Shown here: positions 35,400 through 44,084 of the stretch, in pieces
How positions within the stretch are numbered: position 1 is the first letter of the stretch
How the letters are laid out: every line of letters starts with the position of its first letter
Assembly (NCBI RefSeq): GCF_001665875.1
Contig: NZ_LZTA01000129.1
Location: 30,262 to 94,261 of the forward strand
DNA: 64,000 nucleotides
Reading direction: 5' to 3'
DNA from: Mycobacterium sp. 852002-40037_SCH5390672
GTDB lineage: Bacteria > Actinomycetota > Actinomycetes > Mycobacteriales > Mycobacteriaceae
The notes under the pieces: generated by a model
Told to the model about the DNA's origin: nothing
What the model saw: the letters and a program-made list of their open reading frames with translations, nothing else
The model's database searches: none
Program-made: the position numbers and the translations under genes

Positions 35400-35445
35400 G
35401 TCAACGATAGGTTGACGCGCGACGATGTGTCAACCGTGGGTTGAC
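35400..35445 (-). promoter_or_regulatory. Two tandem 17-bp operators of clpC2
   Basis: Two identical-architecture palindromes, GTCAAC-N5-GTTGAC, are at 35400-35416 and 35429-35445. Their centres are 29 bp apart, close to three helical turns. The first covers the -10 region and lies just upstream of the clpC2 start; the second covers the -35 region. With the HTH domain in ClpC2, they are the likely autorepressor sites. The same 6-base half-site occurs four times in 46 bases. Confidence 0.8.
35404..35433 (-). promoter_or_regulatory. clpC2 promoter overlapping the operators
   Basis: On the minus strand TTGACA (35428-35433) is followed after 18 bases by TATCGT (35404-35409), a good SigA-type pair. 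The -10 ends seven bases before the clpC2 ATG, so the mRNA would start at the initiation codon. Both hexamers are embedded in the palindromes. Confidence 0.6.
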
Positions 35446-35499
35446 GACGACATCTGAGAAGGTGCGGGCTATTGACCCCTCTGGGAGAATTCGTCAGTC

Positions 35500-35820
35500 A
35501 TGAAGCCACTGCTCACGCTGTGCGGACTGGCCGTTGCGATCGGCCTGGCCGCGCCGGCGCACGCCGACAGCACCGACGACGCGTTCATCGCGTCTCTGCA
35601 GGCGGCCGGCATCACCTATTCCGACCCCGGCAAGGCCGTCGGCGCCGGCAGGTGGGTGTGCGACACGGTCGGCCAGGGCACACCCATGCCCGACGTCGTC
35701 AAGACGTTGCTATCCAAGAACTCCGCGCTGAACGAGGACAAGGCCAATCAGTTCGCGGCCATCGCCGCCAACACGTACTGCCCAAGCGCCATCACCACGA
35801 GCACCCCGAATGCCTCGTAG
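35500..35820 (+). CDS. Exported DUF732 family protein
   Basis: A 106-residue protein with a signal peptide (residues 1-22, ending APAHADS), followed by a DUF732 domain: TDDAFIASLQAAGITYSDPG, then a segment with WVCDT and a closing NTYCPS. The two conserved Cys residues probably form a disulfide. The family is a large set of small mycobacterial secreted proteins without known function. A second DUF732 gene follows 47 bases downstream in the same direction. Confidence 0.85.
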   Translation: MKPLLTLCGLAVAIGLAAPAHADSTDDAFIASLQAAGITYSDPGKAVGAGRWVCDTVGQGTPMPDVVKTLLSKNSALNEDKANQFAAIAANTYCPSAITTSTPNAS

Positions 35821-35866
35821 CACTCGGGATGCCAATCGCCGGCAGGTTTGCGACAATCGCTGCGTT

Positions 35867-36211
35867 ATGCGATTTCTCCTGGGGTTGACCAGCCTCGCAA
35901 CCATGATCGTCCTGGCCGTGCCGGCGCACGCGGACATCGACAACGACCAGGACTTCCTCAAAGACCTCCGCGACGCCGGCATCACCTATCAGGACGGCGG
36001 CAACGCGATCACCATCGGCAAGTCGGTGTGCGAGCTGCTCGATGACGGACAGTCCGACGCGAAGATCGTGACCGACCTTCGCAACCAGAATCCGGCCTTC
36101 CAGGGCGCCGCGGCGGCAAAATTCACCTACCTCTCGGCGGCCCACTACTGCCCGAAGTACATCACCGGCGACGACCGCGGTCCGAAGCCGGACGGCGCCG
36201 TCGGCAACTGA
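35867..36211 (+). CDS. Exported DUF732 family protein
   Basis: A 114-residue protein, start ATG at 35867. The signal peptide ends near VPAHADI. The DUF732 domain reads DQDFLKDLRDAGITYQDGG, with KSVCELL and HYCPKYI holding the two Cys residues. It is a tandem neighbour and clear relative of the gene at 35500, so the pair looks like a local duplication, though the two are diverged. The C-terminus is Asp/Pro/Gly-rich. No function can be assigned. Confidence 0.85.
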   Translation: MRFLLGLTSLATMIVLAVPAHADIDNDQDFLKDLRDAGITYQDGGNAITIGKSVCELLDDGQSDAKIVTDLRNQNPAFQGAAAAKFTYLSAAHYCPKYITGDDRGPKPDGAVGN

Positions 36212-36228
36212 GCCATCTCCGGGCGCAA

Positions 36229-36234
36229 TAGGCT
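36229..36234 (+). promoter_or_regulatory. -10 element of the CtaG-like gene
   Basis: TAGGCT matches TANNNT and ends seven bases before the GTG at 36242. This favours that GTG, in a leaderless mRNA, as the start rather than the ATG at 36236, which would be too close to the -10. Confidence 0.4.
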
Positions 36235-36241
36235 GATGCCC

Positions 36242-37195
36242 GTGCGCGTCGATCCCGGCCGGCTGACATGGGGCGCGGCAATTCAGACTTGGCATTTCGA
36301 CCTAGGCTGCGCGGTCGTCGTCGCGGTGCTCGCCATCGGGTACGCCTTCTGCTACCGGCGCGGCCGCGAGGCCGAGCGCCCGGGCCGCGCCGCGAACGCC
36401 GCCTGCTTCGGTGCGGGCATGCTGGTGTGGGTACTGGCCACGATCAGCGCGATCGGTGCCTACGCCTACGTCCTGTTCTGGGTGCGTGCGCTGCAGGTGG
36501 TGCTGCTGCTCTACGTCGTGCCGTTCTTCATCGCGCAGGCCAAGCCGGTCACCGTCGTTCGCGACGCACTCGGACCGGCCGGCCGCGACCGGATCGACCG
36601 GTTGTTGGCGGGCCGGTTCGCGCGCGTGCTCGTTCATCCGGCGACCACGTCGGTGGCGATGCTTGCTACGCCGTGGTTGCTGTATCTGACGCCCTGGTAC
36701 ACCGCGGCCCTGCAGAACGAATGGATCGGTGCGCCGACGCGAATCCTATTGGTGGTGTTGGGATTCGGCTACTTTTATGCCCGGCTGCAAGAAGATCCCG
36801 TTCCGCGCAGGTACCCGCAGTCGATTTCGCTGCTGATCACCGTCGCCGAGGCGCTCGGCGACGGTGTGCTGGGATTGGTCATCTGGCAGGGCTCGTTGAT
36901 CGGCGCGGCGTATTACGCAGCGCTGCAACGGTCTTGGGGCCCCGACCCGCGGCTCGACCAAACGATCGGTGCCGGCGTGTTGTGGATCCTCGGGGATCTG
37001 GTCGGCTGGCCGTTCGTGCTGCTGCTGATGCGCGCGCTGTCCCGCGACGAGAAGGCGCACGCGGTGGCCGTCGACGCCGAGTTGGACGAGACCGAATCGG
37101 CCGAGGCGCAAGGCGCCGAGACTGAAGGTGCCGGGCCGTCGCGATTGTGGTGGGAGAACGATCCTCAACTGCGTGAGCGATTCCGTCGACCTTGA
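36242..37195 (+). CDS. CtaG-like cytochrome c oxidase assembly factor
   Basis: About 317 residues from the GTG at 36242 (an ATG at 36236 adds two). It has around seven to nine membrane helices. Family features of the caa3-type CtaG proteins are present: FFIAQAKPVTVVRDALGP after helix three, HPATTSVAMLATPWLLYLTPWYTAAL, and AEALGDGVLGLVIWQG. These proteins help assemble copper-containing cytochrome oxidase in Bacillus; the role in mycobacteria is inferred. The C-terminal 40 residues are acidic and end in DPQLRERFRR, typical of the group. Confidence 0.8.
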   Translation: MRVDPGRLTWGAAIQTWHFDLGCAVVVAVLAIGYAFCYRRGREAERPGRAANAACFGAGMLVWVLATISAIGAYAYVLFWVRALQVVLLLYVVPFFIAQAKPVTVVRDALGPAGRDRIDRLLAGRFARVLVHPATTSVAMLATPWLLYLTPWYTAALQNEWIGAPTRILLVVLGFGYFYARLQEDPVPRRYPQSISLLITVAEALGDGVLGLVIWQGSLIGAAYYAALQRSWGPDPRLDQTIGAGVLWILGDLVGWPFVLLLMRALSRDEKAHAVAVDAELDETESAEAQGAETEGAGPSRLWWENDPQLRERFRRP

Positions 37196-37392
37196 CAGCT
37201 TTGGAACCACTGCGTGCCCGCTGAGACGTAGACGCCGGCCGGTACCACATTACGAATTGCGGTGCAGCGACCGTGTGGTGCAGACCGCGCGGGATTTGGA
37301 AGTTAACACGAATTTCGCCCAATGCCTTAAGCGTTCCGCTATGTTGCGCGAGACGCCGGCGATTGCCGACCGCATCCATAGGAGCAGAGTGC

Positions 37393-38025
37393 ATGAAGGT
37401 ATCGGTCGGGGCAGTCGGCTTGGTGGTGAGCACCCTGGTGGTTGGTGTGGCGGTGACGGGGTGCGGAAGCAAAAAGTCGTCAAGCCCATCAACGTCAACG
37501 TCAACGTCATCGTCGAGCTCTGCAGCGTCGTCGCCCACGACACCGACATCCAGTGGTGCTGCCCAGCCTTCCGACTACAGCGGTCTGCTCATCAAGCCCA
37601 GCGACATCGTCGTGCCGGGTGACACTTTCGCTCTGATGCAGACGCTGCCGGTACAAACCCCGGGGGGCGTCGAAGGCGTGTTCACGAATCAGAACGGCTC
37701 TCGCAAAATCGACGACACCATCTATGTCTATCCCGACGTCGGCGCCGCGGGACAGGCGCTCGACATGAACGCGAAGATCATCACGGACCCTGACATGGGG
37801 GTGAAGGGGACGCCCTCATCAGCGGACGTGGGCGGTGGCGGCACCATGGCGGTGGGAACCTCCGGTGACGGATCCAAGGCGAAGGCGATGGTGATATTCA
37901 CCGAGGGTAAGGTCTTGACTGTCCTCGAGTTCGAGAGCCCGCCGAGCGATCCGCTGGCGCCGGACTTCGTCTTCGATGTCGCGCGCAAGCAGGATGCGGC
38001 CATCAAGAGCGGACTGGCTGCGTGA
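37393..38025 (+). CDS. Lipoprotein of unknown function
   Basis: A 210-residue protein; the start is the ATG at 37393 (GGAGCAGAG ribosome binding site). The signal peptide ends in the lipobox VAVTGC, with Cys at residue 24. A Ser/Thr-rich linker of about 40 residues leads to a folded domain (LLIKPSDIVVPGDTFALMQ to the end). The domain resembles mycobacterial lipoproteins of the LpqH-neighbour type only in general layout, so I do not name it. The following alpha/beta-hydrolase gene starts 26 bases downstream and is probably co-transcribed. Confidence 0.8.
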   Translation: MKVSVGAVGLVVSTLVVGVAVTGCGSKKSSSPSTSTSTSSSSSAASSPTTPTSSGAAQPSDYSGLLIKPSDIVVPGDTFALMQTLPVQTPGGVEGVFTNQNGSRKIDDTIYVYPDVGAAGQALDMNAKIITDPDMGVKGTPSSADVGGGGTMAVGTSGDGSKAKAMVIFTEGKVLTVLEFESPPSDPLAPDFVFDVARKQDAAIKSGLAA

Positions 38026-38050
38026 ACGCCCTGGGGCGGTCAGGCCCGCG

Positions 38051-39025
38051 GTGAGAGCGCGGCTCGCCGCAGGCGCGGCGTCGCTCGGTGCGACCGGATT
38101 GTTGGGTTGGGGCGCCGCCCGGGCGATAGCCGCGCGGATCGAACGGAACTCGGACCCATTTCCCCGCGAACGGCTGATCGCCGAACCTCAAGGTGAGGAA
38201 GTCCCGATTACCCGCCCCGACGGGACGGTGCTGCGCGTGTTGGTAGCGGGTCAGGGGCCGCCCGTGATCCTGGTCCACGGCTACACCGCTCGAGTCATCG
38301 AGTGGAACCTCGTGTGGGATGAGTTGCAGGCGCGGGGGTTTCGCGTCATCGCGTTCGATCAGCGCGGTCACGGACGTTCCACCCTCGGTTCGGACGGGAT
38401 AGGGTCCGGGCCCATGGCGGCCGACCTGGCAGCGGTCCTGCGGCACTTCGACGTTGACGACGGCGTGCTCGTCGGACACTCGATGGGCGGATTCGTCACC
38501 ATCCGCGCCGTCCTCGACCACGCCGAGCTGGCGCAGCGGCTGCGCGGACTGGTGCTGTTCGCCACCTGGGCTGGCCGCATCCTGGACGGGGCACCGCAGA
38601 ACCGACTGCAGATTCCGCTGCTAGAACACGGCATCCTGCAACGGCTGGTGCGCAACAAAACCATTGCGATGCTGTTCGGCGCCGCGCAATGCGGGAGGCG
38701 CCCGTCACCGGTGATGATCTCGGTGTTCATGGAGTTCTTCAACCAGCACCTGGACGAACACGGGCCGTTGCTCCCGATCGTGCGCGCCTTCTCCGACGAA
38801 GACCGCTACCCGCGGCTGGGCGAGATCACGGTGCCGACGGTGGTGATGGTCGGCACCGCGGATCGCACGACGCCGGTGAGCCATTCGCACCGGCTCGCCG
38901 ACGGCGTTGCGGGTGCACGGTTGGTCAGCGTTCCCGACGCGGGGCACCTGCTGAATTGGGAAGCCCCCGACGACTTGGTCAAGGTCGTCGAATCGTTTCC
39001 GGCACAACGCGAATCATTGGGATGA
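38051..39025 (+). CDS. Alpha/beta hydrolase with N-terminal anchor
   Basis: About 324 residues from the GTG at 38051. The first 25 residues are hydrophobic (GAASLGATGLLGWGAARAIA) and may be a membrane anchor. The fold is a canonical alpha/beta hydrolase: VILVHGYTARVIEWNLVW (oxyanion region), FDQRGHGRST, nucleophile elbow GVLVGHSMGGFVTIRAV, Asp in MVGTADRTTPVSHS, and catalytic His in VPDAGHLLNWEAPD. Close to many mycobacterial esterase/lipase-like proteins; the substrate is unknown. Its end overlaps the convergent CDF gene by 12 bases. Confidence 0.88.
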   Translation: MRARLAAGAASLGATGLLGWGAARAIAARIERNSDPFPRERLIAEPQGEEVPITRPDGTVLRVLVAGQGPPVILVHGYTARVIEWNLVWDELQARGFRVIAFDQRGHGRSTLGSDGIGSGPMAADLAAVLRHFDVDDGVLVGHSMGGFVTIRAVLDHAELAQRLRGLVLFATWAGRILDGAPQNRLQIPLLEHGILQRLVRNKTIAMLFGAAQCGRRPSPVMISVFMEFFNQHLDEHGPLLPIVRAFSDEDRYPRLGEITVPTVVMVGTADRTTPVSHSHRLADGVAGARLVSVPDAGHLLNWEAPDDLVKVVESFPAQRESLG

Positions 39026-39940
39026 CGCGCGCGCCGTCCAGGTGAAGCTCTGCATCTCCGGGATCTGTGGCGTCAGGGCCGCGGCGACGCTGCGACCGAT
39101 CTGGTCCGAGGCCGCCAGCGCAGTGTCGGCGTGCAGGAACCCCTCCACCTCGACGCGCAGGGTCCGCCCGGTCCACCTGGCCCGGGCGTGCGCATGCGTC
39201 ACACCGGGGACCGAGGCGGCGACGGCCTCGGCGGTGGTGATGATGTCGGGGTCGACGCCGTCGAGCAGGCGATGCGCGATATCGGCGGTCACCTCCCAGC
39301 CGACGTGGCAGATGAATCCGGTGACGACGATCCCGGCGACCGCGTCGGCCCAGCCCCAACCCAGTGCCACGCCGATCAGCCCGAGCACCGCGCCGCCCGA
39401 CGACAGCGCGTCGAGCCAGGAATGCTTGGCGTCGGCGACCATGGTCGCCGATCGAATTCGCCTGCCCACCACCAGTTTGTAGCGGGCCACCAGTTGATTG
39501 CCCACCACGCCCACGAGGGCTGCGGCGATGCCCCAGCCCACATGAGTCGTGCCGCCGTGACGAAGCAATTTGGTGATGCTCTCGAAACCGGCGACGACGG
39601 CGCTGCCCCAGATCACCAGGGCCACCCCGATACCGGCGAGGTCTTCGGCGCGTTCGTAGCCGTAGGGATACCGCTCGGTGGGAACCTTGCGCGAGGCACG
39701 GAAGCCGATGAACACCAGGGCGCTGGTGGAGACGTCCGACAGGTTGTGCAGCGCATCGCCCAGCAGGGCTACCGAGCCGGACAGCAGCGCGATGACCAAT
39801 TCGACCAGGCCGGTCAGCGCCAGTCCGACGGCGCTGACGGCGACGGCGCGGTTGGCCTGCCGACGCTCGCCGGCGTCATCTGCCGCGGTGTCGAGGGGAA
39901 AACTTGCCGCCGGGTCGCGGACTCCGTTGATCACGTGCAT
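39014..39940 (-). CDS. Cation diffusion facilitator (zinc/iron efflux)
   Basis: A 308-residue CDF-family H+/metal antiporter that expels Zn2+, Fe2+ or similar ions. Six helices are visible; the metal site in helix II is LLGDALHNLSDV (HxxxD), and that in helix V is ATMVADAKHSWLDALS (DxxxHxxxD-like). The C-terminal cytoplasmic domain (VPGVTHAHARARWTGRTLRVEVEGF) is the ferredoxin-like CDF domain. The ATG at 39940 is taken as start. No regulator is visible next to it. Confidence 0.88.
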   Translation of the reverse strand: MHVINGVRDPAASFPLDTAADDAGERRQANRAVAVSAVGLALTGLVELVIALLSGSVALLGDALHNLSDVSTSALVFIGFRASRKVPTERYPYGYERAEDLAGIGVALVIWGSAVVAGFESITKLLRHGGTTHVGWGIAAALVGVVGNQLVARYKLVVGRRIRSATMVADAKHSWLDALSSGGAVLGLIGVALGWGWADAVAGIVVTGFICHVGWEVTADIAHRLLDGVDPDIITTAEAVAASVPGVTHAHARARWTGRTLRVEVEGFLHADTALAASDQIGRSVAAALTPQIPEMQSFTWTARASSQ

Positions 39941-39983
39941 ACCGCCAGCATGCCCGACTCGGCGGCGACGCCCAAGCCCACGC

Positions 39984-40616
39984 TTACGGGCGGATGCGTT
40001 CGTACACCGTCACCCGGTCGCGTTGGCCCCACCACAGCACCGGCTGGCGGGAATCGACTTCGCACCACTGTGTCTCGAGGATCTGGTGCATGTGGGCATC
40101 ACCCGTGCCGCCGCCGCGGCCGTCGCCGATGTAGATCAGACGATTTCCCGTGTAAGACATCAGTATTCGCGCGCCGACATCCTGATCATGGGGCGGCCAG
40201 GAAAGGAAAAGTGTTCGCTGCGGGTGTAGGGCGGCCGCCGCGGCGCAATCCTTCGCGACGATCTCGGCGTACAAGTCCCCGGCGTGCCAGCCGTTGGTGA
40301 GCAGGTCGGTGCCCGGGTTCAGGTCGTAGCAGACGACATCGACGCCCAGCTGGGTCAGCAGGTACGCCCAGTAACCCGTGCCCGCGATGGGATCGACGAG
40401 CCCGCCTTCGACGTGGCCGGCCACGAACTCCACGGTCTCTGGGTCGGGAACGGTCCAGCAGTACCGCCGGACCAGCAATTGCCGGTTCGGCGAGCGGGCC
40501 ATGTTCTCTTCGACCGTGCGGTCCAGGCTGAAATAGCCGACCACCGCGTTGCCGCCGACGCTGTCGGTCTCAACGCAGTCTTTGACGGCGTCCCAGTAGG
40601 GGTTGTCGATGGTCAC
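39984..40616 (-). CDS. Rossmann-fold protein, methyltransferase-like
   Basis: A 210-residue protein from a GTG at 40616. The segment GLVDPIAGTGYWAYLLTQLG followed by VDVVCYDLNPGTD reads like the SAM-binding motif I and the acidic loop of a class I methyltransferase. A later TLFLSWPPHDQD resembles the catalytic-like loop of N-methyltransferases. The remaining sequence is of no known family that I recognise. It sits on the minus strand between the CDF gene and the aldehyde dehydrogenase operon, without clear linkage to either. Confidence 0.65.
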   Translation of the reverse strand: MTIDNPYWDAVKDCVETDSVGGNAVVGYFSLDRTVEENMARSPNRQLLVRRYCWTVPDPETVEFVAGHVEGGLVDPIAGTGYWAYLLTQLGVDVVCYDLNPGTDLLTNGWHAGDLYAEIVAKDCAAAAALHPQRTLFLSWPPHDQDVGARILMSYTGNRLIYIGDGRGGGTGDAHMHQILETQWCEVDSRQPVLWWGQRDRVTVYERIRP

Positions 40617-40660
40617 CGCCTGTGGTCCCGCCGTAGCACCCGCTCGTGCGCGCGGACCTT

Positions 40661-40873
40661 CTACTTGTCCTGCGCCGGAGCGGACGGGCCGTCACGCCAG
40701 GGGCGGGGGCTCTTCGGCAGAATCATGAACGCCACGGGGAGGCGGACCAACGCGTCGCGGCCGGCGACCTCGAGGAACACGATCTCCATCTCCAGGCGGT
40801 TCAGAGGCCGCGTTTCCATCATGAACCGCGTCCGCAAGTAGCGGGGGGTCCTCAGCCACTCGACCAAATTCAT
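40661..40873 (-). CDS. Small protein of unknown function
   Basis: About 70 residues from an ATG at 40873 (MNLVEWLRTPRYLRTRF). It is a basic, Leu-rich short protein with no cysteines and no signal or membrane segment. No strong Shine-Dalgarno is seen, so the start is uncertain. It could be a genuine small protein because its codon choice fits the neighbours, but nothing further supports it. Confidence 0.4.
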   Translation of the reverse strand: MNLVEWLRTPRYLRTRFMMETRPLNRLEMEIVFLEVAGRDALVRLPVAFMILPKSPRPWRDGPSAPAQDK

Positions 40874-40958
40874 GACCGCGACTCTACGCCTCTCGCGGAT
40901 ATACCTGCTTTGCATAGCATTTCAGGTCAATCGATGCCGTCAGCGGTGAATTCGGAGG

Positions 40959-42422
40959 TCAGCTCATGCCGATGCGAATGTTTTTCACCTGCAGGAACTC
41001 GTAGAGGCCTTCGACGCCGCCGGTGCGGCCGAACCCGCTGTGCTTGTATCCCCCGTAGGGGCCCTGAGGTTCGATGTCGCTGTGCCTGTTCACCCATACC
41101 GAACCGGCCTGCAGCTCACGCGCAATCCGGTGTGCACGTTCCAGGTTGGTGGTCGCCACGAAGGCATTGAGTCCGTAGCGGGAATCGTTGGCGATCCTGA
41201 CCGCCTCGGCCTCGTCGCCGAAGGGGATGACGGAAGTCACCGGGCCGAAGGTTTCGGTCTGTGCCAGCGACGAACGGTTGTCGACGTTGCTGAAGATCGT
41301 CGGCTCGATGAAATAGCCGGATGCCAGCTCGCCACCCAGTCGCCGCCCGCCGGTGACCAAGTCACCGGCCTTCTCGTTCACCGCCTGGTCGATCACCCCC
41401 AGGATGCGGTCGGAGGCCGCTTCGGTGATGACGGGGCCGAGCATCACGTCGGGTTGCAGTGGGTCACCGATCTTCGCCGCCTGCACGGTCGCCACGAGTT
41501 TCTCCACGAAACTGACGTATACCGAGGCCTCGACAAGGATCCGCGAGGCGCAGGCGCAACTTTGGCCGGCCTGGGTGATGGGGCCTTGGTGAGCCGCGAT
41601 GACCGCGGCCATATCGAGGTCGGCGTCGGCGAACACGAGATAGGCTGATTTGCCGCCCAATTCGGCCGTCACCGGGGTGAGATTGTGCGATGCGGCTTGC
41701 AGCACCTTCTGCGCGGTCGCTTGGCCGCCGGTGAAGTGGATCTTGCCGACCCGGGGGTGACGCACCAGCGCGTCACCGCCTTGTGGTCCGGCCGGCAACA
41801 CGTTCACCAGTCCCGGCGGCAGGCCCGCTTCGATGCAGAGTTCACCAAAACGCAAGGGCGCCAACGACGCGAGCTCCGAGGGTTTGAAAATGACCGCGTT
41901 TCCCGCCGCCAGCGCGGGCGCCACTGCCGCGCCGGCGACCACCAGCGGCCCGTTCCACGGGGCGATGACACCGACGACGCCGTACGGTTCGCGTTCGACG
42001 AGGTTGACGTCGAACGCACCGGCGACGGGAGTGCTCGCGCCGTGCGTCTTGTCGGCATAACCGGCGTAGTAGCGCAGGAAACGCTCGGTCAGTACGGAGT
42101 TGCCGGCCACCGCGACCGGGACGCCGTAATCGTGCACATTGAGCTCGGTCAGCTCCGCGAAGTGCTCGCGCACCACATCGGCCAGCGCGAACAGCAGATC
42201 CCGACGGCGATCGACGGGATAGGAAATCCACTCCCGGTGCGCGTCGTAGGCGCTGTCGACGGCCCTGTCGACCTCACACTCACCCGCCATCGGGATGGTC
42301 GCGTTCAGCCGGCCGGTGCCGGGGTAGATGTGCTGGTAGGTGCCACCCGATGCTGCGGTGATCCGTTCTCCGCCAATGAGTAACGCACCCGAGAGCGGTG
42401 GTGAGGTCGCGGTGGCCGTCAT
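40959..42422 (-). CDS. NAD(P)-dependent aldehyde dehydrogenase
   Basis: A 487-residue class 1/2-type aldehyde dehydrogenase that oxidises an aldehyde to the acid with NAD(P). The glutamate motif is VTAELGGKSAYLVFADAD, and the catalytic Cys motif is TQAGQSCACASRILVE. The cofactor loop GVIAPWNGPLVVAG and the C-terminal QGPYGGYKHSGFGRTGG are in place. It is the last gene of a four-gene minus-strand operon with a CMD protein and two SDR dehydrogenases, so it probably completes oxidation of an alcohol through an aldehyde. The substrate is not evident. Confidence 0.92.
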   Translation of the reverse strand: MTATATSPPLSGALLIGGERITAASGGTYQHIYPGTGRLNATIPMAGECEVDRAVDSAYDAHREWISYPVDRRRDLLFALADVVREHFAELTELNVHDYGVPVAVAGNSVLTERFLRYYAGYADKTHGASTPVAGAFDVNLVEREPYGVVGVIAPWNGPLVVAGAAVAPALAAGNAVIFKPSELASLAPLRFGELCIEAGLPPGLVNVLPAGPQGGDALVRHPRVGKIHFTGGQATAQKVLQAASHNLTPVTAELGGKSAYLVFADADLDMAAVIAAHQGPITQAGQSCACASRILVEASVYVSFVEKLVATVQAAKIGDPLQPDVMLGPVITEAASDRILGVIDQAVNEKAGDLVTGGRRLGGELASGYFIEPTIFSNVDNRSSLAQTETFGPVTSVIPFGDEAEAVRIANDSRYGLNAFVATTNLERAHRIARELQAGSVWVNRHSDIEPQGPYGGYKHSGFGRTGGVEGLYEFLQVKNIRIGMS

Positions 42423-42438
42423 GCCGAGTTTTCCTCCG

Positions 42439-43248
42439 TTACCAGCCGACGGGCGCGTGATCGGCCTGGTTCTCCGCCGTCACCCGTTGTTTCTGTTCTG
42501 TGATCACCTGGTTGAGGTAGTCCGCCTTGGCGCACCCGTAGTACGCCGCGAACTGCAGCGCCAGTTCGTCCATCTCCTCGAACGACACGTCGCCACTCTT
42601 GAGCGCCGCGTAAACGTGGGACATGATCGGAATCTCGGCATCCTGGAACGCGACGCAGGCGACGGTGATCAGTCGGCGTTCCTTCATCCCCAGGCCGGGG
42701 CGCAACCACATCTCGCCGAAGACGAAGTTCAAAATGCCCGCACCCGAGTACGGGTTGTCGCGCATCGGCGCGAACGGCAGGCAGTTGATCTCCTTGAATG
42801 ATTCCTCGCCCCCTTGCAGCCGCTGCTCAGGGTCGCTGGCGGTGACCAGCGGCAGCAACGGTTCCGGGGCGGCGGGCACCTCACCGCGCGCCTCGGTGAT
42901 CTTGGCCCATTGCAGGTCCACCGCGATGTTGAACCGGGACGCCTTCGGCCAGCCCGCGTAGACGGCGAAATGCAAGACCGTTTCCCGCATTTCGGTGATG
43001 GTGAGGTCACCGCTGTTGAGTGCGGCGTAGACGTGCTGCTCGAGGGGGGTCTGCGCGTCGGCGGCCGCGACACAGGCCAGGGTGACGAAGCGTCGATCGC
43101 GGCGGCTGAGCCCCGGTCGCGACCAGACCTCGCCGAAGACGAAGTCGATCAGCCCGCCCGCATATGGGCTGTCGCCCTCGGGCGGGTCGATCGTCATCAC
43201 CTCGGCGAAGGTGCGCACCCCGCGGTCATGTCGCGCACCGTCGCTCAT
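42439..43248 (-). CDS. Two-domain carboxymuconolactone decarboxylase family protein
   Basis: A 269-residue protein with two AhpD/CMD-like repeats: GLIDFVFGEVWSRPGLSRRDRRFVTLACVAAADAQTP, and NFVFGEMWLRPGLGMKERRLITVACVAFQDAEIP. The usual CxxC redox pair of AhpD is not present; instead the second repeat has VACVAFQD. The start at 43248 (ATG) follows the stop of the upstream SDR gene by seven bases; a GTG at 43272 overlaps that stop. It sits in the operon with ALDH and SDR genes. Its role is unclear; it could be a lactone-ring or ketone step (inference). Confidence 0.85.
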   Translation of the reverse strand: MSDGARHDRGVRTFAEVMTIDPPEGDSPYAGGLIDFVFGEVWSRPGLSRRDRRFVTLACVAAADAQTPLEQHVYAALNSGDLTITEMRETVLHFAVYAGWPKASRFNIAVDLQWAKITEARGEVPAAPEPLLPLVTASDPEQRLQGGEESFKEINCLPFAPMRDNPYSGAGILNFVFGEMWLRPGLGMKERRLITVACVAFQDAEIPIMSHVYAALKSGDVSFEEMDELALQFAAYYGCAKADYLNQVITEQKQRVTAENQADHAPVGW

Positions 43249-43255
43249 CGGAGCC

Positions 43256-44077
43256 TTATCGGATGGTGACACCGGCGTCGACTTTCAGTTCGAGTCCCGT
43301 GACATACCGGGATTCATCGGACATGAGGTAGAGCACCGCGTTACTCACGTCGGAGGCTTCGATCAGCGGCGCGGGGAGCGCGTTGAGAAACAGGGGCACC
43401 AGGTCGGGCCGCTGCTCGGCGATCAGGGTGTGCATGCTCGGCGGTGCCATTCCGGTGGCCACGCCGGTGGGGTGCACGGTGTTGACCCGAATGTTCTGTG
43501 CAGCAAGCTCATTGGCCAGCGCCAGGGTCATCCCCACGATGCCGTGCTTGGAAGCCGTGTAGGGGACATGCAGCGGAGTGCCCTTGATGCCGGCCGATGA
43601 GCTGATGTTGACCAGGCTCCCACCGCCCTGGGCGACCAGGTGGGGGAGTGCGGCCGCGCACGTGTTCCACGCGCCGATGAGGTTGACGTCGAGGACCAGC
43701 CGCCACTGCTCGGCGGTGGTGGTGTCCCAGGTGCCGACGGTGAGCACGCCGGCGTTGGCGACGGCGCCGTCGAGTCCGCCGAGTTCGTCGACGGCCGCGT
43801 CGACCGCCGATTTCATCGCGGCCTCGTCGCGCACGTCGACGACTTTCGGAACTGCCCGACGGCCGTGTTTCTCGACCAGTTGCGCAGTCTCGTTCAGGTC
43901 GTCTTCGGTGGCCAGGGGATATTCCAAACCCTCTGGGGTGGAGCAGATGTCGACCAGGATGCAGTCGGCACCCTCTTCGGCCAGCCGCACCGCGTGCGAG
44001 CGTCCCATGCCGCGTGCGGCCCCGGTGATCAAGACCCGTTTGCCCGTGACCCGGCCCGTCGTGTTGTTCGTCGTCAT
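43256..44077 (-). CDS. Mycofactocin-type SDR dehydrogenase
   Basis: A 273-residue short-chain dehydrogenase. It has RVLITGAARGMGRSHAVRLAEEGADCILVDIC, with the TGxxxGxG motif followed by SHAVRLA and the long insert (LEYPLATEDDLNETAQLVEKHG) characteristic of the mycofactocin-coupled SDR group (TIGR03971-type), which keep NAD(H) bound. The catalytic motif is YTASKHG. It is paired with a second SDR of the same type eight bases upstream. A mycofactocin biosynthesis locus is not in the window. Confidence 0.88.
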   Translation of the reverse strand: MTTNNTTGRVTGKRVLITGAARGMGRSHAVRLAEEGADCILVDICSTPEGLEYPLATEDDLNETAQLVEKHGRRAVPKVVDVRDEAAMKSAVDAAVDELGGLDGAVANAGVLTVGTWDTTTAEQWRLVLDVNLIGAWNTCAAALPHLVAQGGGSLVNISSSAGIKGTPLHVPYTASKHGIVGMTLALANELAAQNIRVNTVHPTGVATGMAPPSMHTLIAEQRPDLVPLFLNALPAPLIEASDVSNAVLYLMSDESRYVTGLELKVDAGVTIR

Positions 44078-44084
44078 TGGCGTA

